Below are positions 1 to 5,191 of a stretch of 5,584 nucleotides of DNA, piece after piece; position 1 is the stretch's first letter, and each line of letters starts with the position of its first letter. Under the pieces are notes generated by a model that saw only the letters and a program-made list of their open reading frames with translations, searched no databases and had not been told where the DNA came from. Made by a program: the position numbers and the translations under genes. The stretch is from Pseudomonadota bacterium (lineage in GTDB: Bacteria; Desulfobacterota; Desulfarculia; Desulfarculales; Desulfarculaceae). The stretch lies in contig JAHIQI010000020.1 in NCBI GenBank assembly GCA_018902755.1, positions 1-5,584 on the forward strand, read 5' to 3'.

Positions 1-126
1 GGCCTCAATGGCATCTTCCAGGCCGCCAGGGCAAGAGCGCGTGGCTACCGCAACGCTTTCACCTTCATCACCATGATCTATTTCATCGCCGCACCACTGG
101 GAGAACTAATCAAATTCCACAGCTAA
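1..126 (+). CDS. ISL3-family transposase, C-terminal fragment (5' end outside window)
   Basis: The frame is open from base 1 and stops with TAA at 124-126, giving the last 41 residues of a protein. The segment GLNGIFQAARARARGYRN followed by a hydrophobic ITMIYFIAAPL stretch matches what I know of the C-terminus of ISL3-type DDE transposases, where a conserved E/N-G-L-N-x-x-I-Q-A-A-K-x-K-A-R-G-Y block precedes a hydrophobic tail. These enzymes cut and join insertion-sequence ends. The catalytic residues, if present, lie upstream of the window, so it cannot be judged here whether the element is intact. The stop codon falls inside the probable right terminal repeat of the element, which is usual for compact insertion sequences. 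The family call is from recognition of the motif, not from a search. Confidence 0.75.
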   Translation, partial: GLNGIFQAARARARGYRNAFTFITMIYFIAAPLGELIKFHS

Positions 127-138
127 CGACGAAGAACC
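114..138 (+). repeat. Probable right terminal inverted repeat of the ISL3-type element
   Basis: The bases around and just after the transposase stop, read on the minus strand, begin GGTTCTTCGTCGTTAGC. This resembles the GG(C/T)TCTTCG-type tips that I associate with ISL3-family ends. If correct, the element ends at 138 and any 8-bp target duplication would start at 139 (AAAAATAT). The matching left end is outside the window, so the pairing cannot be verified here. Confidence 0.45.
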
Positions 139-244
139 AAAAATATATGCCGGAATCCAAGGTCATCGTGACGGGTTGGAGGTACTGATAAAGAGGTTTG
201 TTTTTCACTACTTGGTAAACTTCCGCCGTCCGCTGGAAGATCAG

Positions 245-553
245 ATGACCACAGAGATAAAAAATACGGTGGACCGGATATTAATGCAGTTCGACTCGGT
301 TGGCAGGCGTGACATCCTCCTGGGTGAAGACCGCATCATGATCGATTCATTGCGGCGGGCCATCGAAAGCGGCAGGCCCTCCTATGTCAAAGACAAGCTT
401 CAAGACCTGGCCAGCCTGCTGGGGGACAAAAACCAAAGGGCGGCGGCCCTGCCCATGCATCCCGATAAAAAATACGGCTTTGTCAGCTTCGGGGCCGCCA
501 CGGCCATCTCCCTGTTCCTCGTCCTGACGGTGGCGTTCCTGGGTAAAGGTTAG
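245..553 (+). CDS. Small hypothetical protein with one C-terminal membrane helix
   Basis: A 102-residue protein of no family I recognise. The ATG at 245 is preferred over the in-frame TTG at 176 because GGAAG at 235-239 sits 5 bases upstream and the segment between the two codes for unremarkable sequence. Residues 1-76 are charged and probably helical, with many Arg, Lys, Asp and Glu and a patch VKDKLQDLASLLGDK at 48-62. Residues about 78-98 (FVSFGAATAISLFLVLTVAF) form a single strong hydrophobic segment, and the protein ends with GKG. The likely topology is a cytoplasmic domain anchored by a C-terminal tail. It lies about 105 bp after the end of an insertion sequence, so its upstream region may have been disrupted. 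No function is assigned. Confidence 0.6.
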   Translation: MTTEIKNTVDRILMQFDSVGRRDILLGEDRIMIDSLRRAIESGRPSYVKDKLQDLASLLGDKNQRAAALPMHPDKKYGFVSFGAATAISLFLVLTVAFLGKG

Positions 554-717
554 CCCCAGCCCGGAGTATTCGGCGCCGGCACCCAAGCCGCCTTGGCCCT
601 TGGTGGGCCACGGGAGCGGTATTTGGCGCGGGTGCGCCGGAGCCAACCGCCGTCTCCCCGCCGGGAAGGCAAAAGGGTTAAAATGGGGGTGGAAGTTCGC
701 CAGCCGTTCACTCATGC

Positions 718-723
718 AAAGGA
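718..723 (+). promoter_or_regulatory. Ribosome binding site of the CBS-domain gene
   Basis: AAAGGA lies 9 bases before the ATG at 733 and supports that start. No convincing promoter is seen in the 180 bp between the preceding gene and this one. Confidence 0.6.
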
Positions 724-732
724 CAAGCGACC

Positions 733-1188
733 ATGATCAAGGCCAAGGACATCATGACCAAGGACGTGCTCACCCTCACCCCGGACACCGAGGTTACCAA
801 GGCGGCCAAGCTGCTCCTGGAAAAAGGCTTCAACGCCTTGCCGGTGGTGGATAAAAGCGGCCTGTTGGTGGGTATCCTGTGCCAGAGCGACCTGATCTCT
901 CAGCAGGAGGCCTTGCCGGTTCCTTCTTACTTCACCCTGCTAGACTCCTTTATCCCGCTCACCTCGCTCAAGAAGATGGAGCGGGAGGTCCAGAAAATCG
1001 CGGCCACCACCGTGCGGGAGGCCATGACCCCGGAACCGGTCACCGTGGGCCCGGACACGGACATAGAGCAGATCGCCGCCCTGATGGTGGACAAGGGCTT
1101 CCACACCCTGCCGGTGCTGGATGGCGGCAAGCTGGTGGGCATCGTGGGCAAGGAGGATATCTTGCGCACCTTGGTGGCAAGAGACTAG
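733..1188 (+). CDS. Tandem CBS-domain protein (Bateman module), stand-alone
   Basis: A 151-residue protein made almost entirely of two CBS domains. The first (about residues 5-58) has the signature AKDIMTKDVLTLTPDTEV...LLEKGFNALPVVDKSGLLVGILCQSDL. The second (about 93-149) repeats it with VREAMTPEPVTVGPDTDIEQI...DKGFHTLPVLDGGKLVGIVGKEDIL. A helical linker (about 60-92) joins them. Such pairs fold into a Bateman module that in many proteins binds adenine nucleotides or S-adenosylmethionine and acts as an energy or redox sensor for a partner. No effector domain is fused here, so it would act in trans on an unknown partner in the cytoplasm. It has its own ribosome site and no close downstream gene, so it is probably monocistronic. 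The family is clear; the ligand and partner are not. Confidence 0.92.
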   Translation: MIKAKDIMTKDVLTLTPDTEVTKAAKLLLEKGFNALPVVDKSGLLVGILCQSDLISQQEALPVPSYFTLLDSFIPLTSLKKMEREVQKIAATTVREAMTPEPVTVGPDTDIEQIAALMVDKGFHTLPVLDGGKLVGIVGKEDILRTLVARD

Positions 1189-1560
1189 GGTTCGCCGCTC
1201 CTCGCTCGGCTCGATTAAAGACGAGGGGGCGGCCAATTTGGCTGCATTCTTTTTGGACGCATCAGCCGTCGGCCCATTTCGAGGCCCGATGGTGCCTAAA
1301 GCAACCGGACGGAAAGTATGGCACTTCCGTACATTGACAAGCTGCCGCCAAATTTCTACGGACCCAACTATCATGGTGGGCCGCTTCCTTGTCCTCCCGC
1401 TGGAAAACATAGAGCCGGCCCGGCCCCTGCGCCAGCCGCCACGACCTGAAAGCCTTCACCAGCTCTTGGGGAATTCCCACCCGCCGTGGGAGGCGGTCGC
1501 CCGTGGCCTTGGCAAGCAATCCCTAGGCAACCTATAGCCACGGCAGTTATCGAATGAGCA

Positions 1561-1756
1561 GAGACATTCATAGATGAATTCAGCACCGAGGTGCTCAAGC
1601 ATTACCTATCTTCCAAGCTGGTCAAGCCCGGCGGCGACGTGTTCGTGCACGATTGCAACCGACAAGCCGAGGACGTGTTCTGAAACAAGTTCCTAGTCCT
1701 GGGAAGGCTTCCTGCGGCACTACCAAATCAATAGCTCCGACTCGGGAATGAGTTGA
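1561..1756 (+). pseudogene. Decayed fragment of a class I methyltransferase-like gene
   Basis: Reading from 1561, the frame gives ETFIDEFSTEVLKHYLSS followed by KLVKPGGDVFVHDCNRQAED and VF before a TGA at 1681-1683. The block FID...KLVKPGGxVFVHDCNR resembles the region after the acidic motif of SAM-dependent methyltransferases, where a (L/V)KPGGxxxxHD segment forms a core strand. After the stop the same frame reads NKFLVLG, and a +1 shift near 1703 continues as EGFLRHYQINSSDSGMS to a TGA at 1754-1756. A stop, a probable frameshift and no SAM-binding N-terminus mark it as a remnant. The identification is by eye on a short segment and remains tentative. Confidence 0.4.
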
Positions 1757-2055
1757 ACCAACCCTCATCCGACTACTCCCTCCAGTTGTGGCTTGCCTTA
1801 CCACGCTACTTAACTTTTACTCAATTTTTACGATTCCTTTACCAGGAAGCCCGGTTTCCACCTGCCGGCGGGCTTGTTCCCGATGGCGGACCGGGATAGC
1901 TTTATAAGCACCTGATGGTTTTCCCGCCTGCCCCGGCGCGATGTCGGAAGCGGTTCTCGCCCTTGCCCCCTACCGCCAAAAATCGAGCCAAAAATTTTGC
2001 CTGCCAATCCCGGAGCCCCAACGCCCTGCCCGCGAGACGCTTAAAACTCGAATTC

Positions 2056-2059
2056 AGGA
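2056..2059 (+). promoter_or_regulatory. Ribosome binding site deciding the hydrolase start
   Basis: AGGA lies 10 bases upstream of the ATG at 2070. The spacing is a little long but workable, and together with the signal peptide it argues for this start over the one 43 codons upstream. Confidence 0.45.
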
Positions 2060-2069
2060 TGTCACCGCC

Positions 2070-3164
2070 ATGAAATTTAAGTCTCTCGTCCTTTGCTTGT
2101 CCCTTTCCACGGCGGCGGCCTTGCTGCCCACCGCCTCTGTGGCCTGCACCGATTTTATCGTCAAGGCGGTAGACGGTACCGTGGTGGGCGGCCGCTCCCT
2201 GGAGTGGGCCATACCCACCAAATCCAAGATGACCGTGCACCCGCGGGGGCAGAAATTCTTAAGCCTGGCCCCCGGTAAAAAGACCGGCCTTGCTTGGACC
2301 GGCAAATACGGCTTTGTGAAAGTCAACATGTACGACGTGGACGTGACCGTGGATGGCATGAACGAAAAGGGGCTGTCCGTGGGCTCACTTTTCCTGCCCG
2401 CCTCCAAGTTTCCCCAGCCCAAGCCCCAGGACGCCTCGCGCTCCCTGTTCGTGTTGCAGTTCGGCCAGTGGATATTGAGCAACTTCAGCACGGTCGATGA
2501 GGTGAAAAAGGCCCTGCCCTCGGTGGTAGTGTGGAGCGAGGTCATCCCCGCCATGGACATGGAGTTCACCGCCCACACCGCCGTGCACGATGCCCAGGGC
2601 AACAGCATCGTGATCGAGTTCATGGATAACCAGTGCCAGGTTTACGACAACCCCATCGGGGTGATGACCAACTCCCCCGCCTTTGACTGGCAACTGGCCA
2701 ATCTGCGCAACTACCTCACCTTGTCCCCCTACAACGCCCAGCCCGCCGACTACTCGGGCCTGAAGGTGAGCCCCACCGGCCAGGGCAGCGGCATGCTGGG
2801 CCTGCCCGGCGACGCCACTCCGCCTTCGCGCTTCATAAGGACGGTAATGTTAACCCAATACTCCCTGCAACCCAAGGACGCCGGGGAAGCGGTCAACCTG
2901 GCCGACCACATCCTCATGACCCTGGACATCCCCAAGGGAATCAGCCGGGAAAAGAGCGACAAGGACACCCTGTACGACTGCACCATGTGGGTGGTGATCA
3001 AGGACCTCAAGCGCCGCGTCTACTACTTCCGCTCCTATGACAACCCGGTCTTGCAGGCGGTGCACCTGGACCGGCTGAACCTCTCGCCCGGAGCCAAACA
3101 GGTTTCCATCCCCCTGGAGACCCCCGGCCGGATCACGGACACCACCGACAAGCTACGCAAATAA
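2070..3164 (+). CDS. Exported choloylglycine hydrolase / penicillin V acylase family Ntn hydrolase
   Basis: A linear-amide C-N hydrolase of 364 residues. The ATG at 2070 is chosen over an in-frame ATG at 1941 because it begins a classical signal peptide (MKFK, then a hydrophobic stretch, ending TASVA at 21-25) and has AGGA at 2056-2059. Signal cleavage would expose Cys26 as the N-terminal nucleophile (CTDFIVKAVDGTVVGGRSLEW), as Ntn hydrolases require. Other family landmarks are Arg42 in GGRSLEW, the NEKGLSVG block at 98-105, Asn201 in MTNSPAFDWQL and the Arg residues of PSRFIRT (254, 257). The Glu45-Trp46 pair resembles the GR-x-x-EW form I associate with Gram-negative members, where many bile salt hydrolases have Asp. 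Known substrates of the family are conjugated bile salts, penicillin V and N-acyl homoserine lactones; which applies here cannot be told from sequence. The site of action is the periplasm. Length is within the usual range for the Gram-negative group. Confidence 0.9.
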   Translation: MKFKSLVLCLSLSTAAALLPTASVACTDFIVKAVDGTVVGGRSLEWAIPTKSKMTVHPRGQKFLSLAPGKKTGLAWTGKYGFVKVNMYDVDVTVDGMNEKGLSVGSLFLPASKFPQPKPQDASRSLFVLQFGQWILSNFSTVDEVKKALPSVVVWSEVIPAMDMEFTAHTAVHDAQGNSIVIEFMDNQCQVYDNPIGVMTNSPAFDWQLANLRNYLTLSPYNAQPADYSGLKVSPTGQGSGMLGLPGDATPPSRFIRTVMLTQYSLQPKDAGEAVNLADHILMTLDIPKGISREKSDKDTLYDCTMWVVIKDLKRRVYYFRSYDNPVLQAVHLDRLNLSPGAKQVSIPLETPGRITDTTDKLRK

Positions 3165-3171
3165 GAAACCT

Positions 3172-3216
3172 CGGCCCCGGCCCGTCCCCCAAATCAGGGA
3201 CGCCTGACCGGGGCCG
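3172..3216 (+). terminator. Two-tier hairpin between the hydrolase and acyltransferase genes
   Basis: CGGCCCCGG at 3172-3180 pairs perfectly with CCGGGGCCG at 3208-3216. Inside this, CGTCCC (3183-3188) pairs with GGGACG (3197-3202) around an 8-base loop. The structure begins 7 bases after the hydrolase stop. It lacks a clear T tract (CATCGCTATCT follows), so it may be a weak or factor-assisted terminator, or an RNA 3'-end stabiliser that sets different levels for the two genes. Confidence 0.6.
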
Positions 3217-3227
3217 CATCGCTATCT

Positions 3228-3233
3228 AAGGAA
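3228..3233 (+). promoter_or_regulatory. Ribosome binding site deciding a GTG start
   Basis: AAGGAA lies 7 bases upstream of GTG at 3241. This supports the GTG start; the next in-frame ATG (residue 47) would remove the N-terminal part of the family domain. Confidence 0.7.
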
Positions 3234-3240
3234 TAACTTA

Positions 3241-3933
3241 GTGACCACTCAAACCGTACACTCGTTAGGTCGGCGCTTCCTTTTCGGCGCCGGCATCCGG
3301 ACCGGGACTACTCTGCTCAAAATTTTGGGACGCACGATAACCATCAAGGTGCTCAACCCGGAGGTGGAGCGCGAATACATGGATGCGGGGCGGCCTTCAC
3401 TTTTGGTCACCTGGCACCGCGCATGGCTGGGCGGAGTTATCTACATGGGGCCGCGCTGGCACCCAGCGGTAATGGCCAGCCTATCCCAGGACGGCGAATG
3501 GGTGGCGCGCTTTGAAAGGCATATGGGCTGTCACCCCATCCGGGGCTCGTCCACCAAGGGTGGCATGGCCGCGCAAAAAGCCATGATCCGCTATGTCAAG
3601 CAAGGTGGCAAGGTGGCCACCAACGTGGCCGACGGGCCCAAAGGACCTCGCTACAAAGCCAAGGCGGGCATGATAAGCCTGGCCCAGCTCACTGGGGCGC
3701 CGTTGATTCCGGTGATATGGTCTTCGGAACGCGCCTGGTGCTTAAGGCGGTCTTGGGACAAGACCATGATCCCAAAGCCCTTCGCCAAGTGCGTGGTGCT
3801 GTATGGGAAGCCCATGAAGGTGCCCCGCCGGCTGAGCCGCGAGCAGGCCGAAGAATACCGTCAGATGCTCGAGAACGAGCTAACCCGTATCAAGGACGAG
3901 GTGGATCGCTTGTGCAAATATCAGGACCACTAG
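3241..3933 (+). CDS. DUF374-family lysophospholipid acyltransferase-like protein
   Basis: A 230-residue protein starting at GTG. It carries the run of motifs of the DUF374/LPLAT-like family: LLVTWHRAWLGG (His59, the position of the acyltransferase His box), SLSQDGEWVARFERHMG at 80-96, PIRGSSTKGG at 99-108, VADGPKGPRYKAKAGMISLA at 129-148, GAPLIPVIW at 152-160, and SWDKTMIPKPF at 171-181. By analogy with plsC-type enzymes the His and following acidic residue would activate the acceptor hydroxyl; here HRAW replaces the strict HX4D form, as is common in DUF374. The likely role is acyl transfer to a membrane lipid or lipid A-type acceptor at the inner membrane, but no substrate is proven for the family in general. 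No signal peptide is evident; residues 8-30 are mildly hydrophobic and may be an interfacial anchor. It follows the hydrolase gene by 76 bp in the same orientation, separated by a hairpin. Confidence 0.88.
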   Translation: MTTQTVHSLGRRFLFGAGIRTGTTLLKILGRTITIKVLNPEVEREYMDAGRPSLLVTWHRAWLGGVIYMGPRWHPAVMASLSQDGEWVARFERHMGCHPIRGSSTKGGMAAQKAMIRYVKQGGKVATNVADGPKGPRYKAKAGMISLAQLTGAPLIPVIWSSERAWCLRRSWDKTMIPKPFAKCVVLYGKPMKVPRRLSREQAEEYRQMLENELTRIKDEVDRLCKYQDH

Positions 3934-4033
3934 CCAGGACAGGGGACTTGCAAGGCCGCACATGCTCCCCACGATAGGCCCTCCTGAACGCATTTTCTAA
4001 ATGGCATCTTATTGAAATCACTTAACTTGATTT

Positions 4034-4116
4034 GCGGTTATGTGGTTTTTATGTTGGATTTATGGCAAAAACGGGCGGTTATATGGTGTTTTTATGCGGT
4101 GTCATCCACATAAAAA
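4034..4116 (+). repeat. Cluster of TTATGnGG-type repeats, candidate transposase-binding sites
   Basis: GCGGTTATGTGGTTTTTATG (4034-4053) recurs 41 bp later at 4075-4096 as GCGGTTATATGG-TG-TTTTTATG. The core TTATG(n)GG appears at 4038-4045, 4049-4057, 4060-4065 (short), 4079-4086 (TTATATGG) and 4092-4099, and once inverted as CCACATAA (4106-4113). The last direct copy and the inverted copy form a stem, TTTTTATGCGG (4089-4099) against CCACATAAAAA (4106-4116), with one mismatch and a 6-base loop. Several direct copies plus one inverted copy near a mobile-element edge fit an end-binding transposase array, though a regulator array is also possible. Confidence 0.5.
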
Positions 4117-4280
4117 TCGCTTTTGTGCTGTGCCACTAGTGCAGAGGAAATTGAGGTTGCGCACCAATAAATGGCACGATTTGCAATTTGGATGAAGAAC
4201 CCTAACCAACGTTTATCACGGACAATTTATCCAAAAAACCTATGATACTACTTCGTTTTAAGTTGCCGACCGGTCAGCAA

Positions 4281-4304
4281 ACCAGCAACCAAACCTGCAA
4301 CCAA
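4281..4304 (+). repeat. Tandem 12-bp repeats ACCWGCAACCAA
   Basis: ACCAGCAACCAA (4281-4292) is followed without a gap by ACCTGCAACCAA (4293-4304). A third copy, ACCTGCAACTAA, lies at 4364-4375 in the loop of the hairpin before the repressor 3' end. An imperfect dyad, TTGCCGACCGGTCAGCAA (4263-4280), directly abuts the first copy. The role is unknown; a protein-binding array within the prophage end is plausible. Confidence 0.5.
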
Positions 4305-4352
4305 GTAAATTATAAGCATATTAATATGTTGTGGTGATTTTATTTGGCAGAC

Positions 4353-4388
4353 TGCACCTGTTGACCTGCAACTAAAATCACAGGTGCA
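4353..4388. terminator. Hairpin just beyond the repressor 3' end
   Basis: TGCACCTGT (4353-4361) pairs perfectly with ACAGGTGCA (4380-4388) around an 18-base loop. It starts 17 bases after the stop of the minus-strand repressor gene. On the plus strand it is followed by TTTATTG, a weak T tract; on the minus strand there is none. It may act as a terminator or be a binding dyad. Confidence 0.35.
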
Positions 4389-4405
4389 TTTATTGTAAGA
4401 ATGAT

Positions 4406-5161
4406 TCAGATCTCTCGGCCGAACCAGACTACCCGGCCGATGATGGTCATATCCTCCGGCGGGTCCGCCAGATCAAGATCAAAGGATCCATAGGCCCCAT
4501 TATCGCTGATGACCTGAACCTTCCGGCCCGGGCGCTTGCGCAAGCGCTTAACCAGCATGGTGCCGTCCATGATCAAAACGTAGAGGCCGTCGTCTGGCAC
4601 ATGGGCCTTGGCGCGATTTGCTAAGACCACGTCGCCTTGCTTCAGGGTGGGCTCCATCGCATCACCCACCACTTTTACCAGCAAAAGGTCTTCGTGATTT
4701 AGCCCGGTCTTATCCCTTAACCATGCAGATTGGAAGGCAAAGTGTTTTGGGGGAGCCGAGAGTCCCCCCTTCACTTCACTGTGCCCAGTCAGGGTCTGAA
4801 GGTCGTAGCAGGGGATAGAGATGGTATCGGTACCAATCGAGGAATCATCCTTACCCCCATCACGCATGGGACCCTGGCCGGTGGCCAGCCACTCCAGTCG
4901 AACATTTGCGGCCTCAGAAAGGGCAATCAACTTATCTCTTCCGGGTTCAGATTGACCCTTGATCCATTTTTGCATCCCCCCTTGAGAAACACCTGCCTTC
5001 TTTGCAAAGGCATAAGTGCTTTTAAATTCGGATAAAACTACCCTAAGGCGACTCGAAAAATCTGAAAGGCTCGTGCCACCCGTAGACCCGACTGCCTCGC
5101 GGGACCGGACCTGCTCCGGGGTATCGGCAGGCTGGCTATGCTTTCTTTTTAGACTTGACAT
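4406..5161 (-). CDS. Mu-like prophage repressor: XRE helix-turn-helix plus S24-like domain lacking the catalytic Ser
   Basis: A 251-residue regulator. The ATG at 5161 is the only in-frame ATG that leaves room for the divergent gene, and no GTG or TTG start follows it. Residues about 35-98 form an XRE-type helix-turn-helix (TYAFAKKAGVSQGGMQKWIKG, then LIALSEAANVRLEWLATGQGP). Residues about 116-249 form an S24/LexA-like domain (LLLVKVVGDAMEPTLKQGDV, TMLVKRLRKR, IIGRVVWFGR). In this family a Ser in the (G)xSM motif and a Lys in VKR cut the protein during SOS induction. Here codon 168 is GCG (Ala; bases 4658-4660) while Lys205 is kept, so self-cleavage should not occur. The role is to hold the prophage silent by binding operators between itself and the divergent ner-like gene. 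No ribosome site precedes the ATG; a leaderless mRNA, as for lambda cI in lysogens, is possible. Confidence 0.85.
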   Translation of the reverse strand: MSSLKRKHSQPADTPEQVRSREAVGSTGGTSLSDFSSRLRVVLSEFKSTYAFAKKAGVSQGGMQKWIKGQSEPGRDKLIALSEAANVRLEWLATGQGPMRDGGKDDSSIGTDTISIPCYDLQTLTGHSEVKGGLSAPPKHFAFQSAWLRDKTGLNHEDLLLVKVVGDAMEPTLKQGDVVLANRAKAHVPDDGLYVLIMDGTMLVKRLRKRPGRKVQVISDNGAYGSFDLDLADPPEDMTIIGRVVWFGREI

Positions 5162-5184
5162 ATGCGTTTTATTAGACTTATAAA
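5149..5184. promoter_or_regulatory. Candidate operator at the repressor/ner switch
   Basis: A 17-bp imperfect dyad, TTTATTAGACTTATAAA (5168-5184; 7 of 8 pairs), covers the spacer and -10 box of the ner promoter. The octamer TTAGACTT occurs in it (5172-5179) and again at 5149-5156, 23 bp upstream, partly over the -35 box. Two half-sites about two helical turns apart across a promoter suit binding by the repressor or Ner. Confidence 0.55.
5155..5184 (+). promoter_or_regulatory. Sigma70 promoter of the ner-like gene, giving a leaderless mRNA
   Basis: A perfect TTGACA (5155-5160) is followed after 18 bp by TATAAA (5179-5184). Transcription should begin about 7 bases later, at 5191-5193, which is the ATG of the ner-like gene (5192). 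There is therefore no room for a ribosome site and none is seen. The -35 box overlaps the start codon of the divergent repressor. Confidence 0.75.
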
Positions 5185-5191
5185 TATCCCT

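Larger units (their letters stand above)
1189..2069. other. Long gap without an intact gene, holding decayed coding remnants
   Basis: About 880 bp without a convincing complete gene. Two scraps look once-coding. At 1318-1449 the plus strand has an ATG preceded by GGAAAG and begins MALPYIDKLPPNFYGPNYHG, then becomes Pro/Ala-rich and stops after 43 codons. Around 1390-1519 the minus strand has a stretch with coding-like codon use (GDRLPRRVGIPQELVKAF...) but no recognisable family. A methyltransferase-like fragment follows and is listed separately. Positions 1805-1845 are AT-rich, and a 7-bp stem lies at 1847-1853/1869-1875 (AAGCCCG/CGGGCTT) without a T tract. I see no RNA gene here. Confidence 0.5.
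3934..4405. other. AT-rich gene-free region, probable host/prophage boundary
   Basis: No gene is visible in 470 bp. The first 60 bp or so still look like the GC-rich flanking DNA; from about 3990 the sequence becomes clearly AT-rich. It contains a cluster of TTATGnGG-type repeats (4034-4116), an 18-bp imperfect dyad TTGCCGACCGGTCAGCAA (4263-4280; 8 of 9 pairs), tandem ACCWGCAACCAA repeats (4281-4304, third copy 4364-4375), a perfect 12-bp palindrome CATATTAATATG (4317-4328) and a hairpin (4353-4388). I see no tRNA gene and no integrase gene. Confidence 0.6.

Noticed and set aside
594..610. Hairpin TGGCCC/GGGCCA as a terminator after the small membrane protein gene
   Set aside because: The stem is only 6 bp, has no T tract, and lies in GC-rich DNA where such stems are common.
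347..715. Minus-strand open frame of 122 codons
   Set aside because: It is antisense to the small membrane protein gene, is Gly/Pro/Arg-rich as expected of a GC-rich shadow frame, and has no recognisable domain.
940..1410. Minus-strand open frame over the CBS-domain gene
   Set aside because: It is antisense to a clear CBS pair, has an unnatural composition, and matches no family I recognise.
1941..2069. Longer hydrolase start, adding 43 residues before the signal peptide
   Set aside because: The extension would bury the signal peptide and has no ribosome site; the ATG at 2070 begins a textbook signal sequence.
4051..4113. Short open frame of 20 codons beginning at the ATG at 4051
   Set aside because: It lies wholly inside the repeat array and has no ribosome site; the repeats explain the sequence better.
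3934..4405. CRISPR array or tRNA attachment site
   Set aside because: The repeats are short, irregular and lack uniform spacers, and no cloverleaf-forming sequence is visible.
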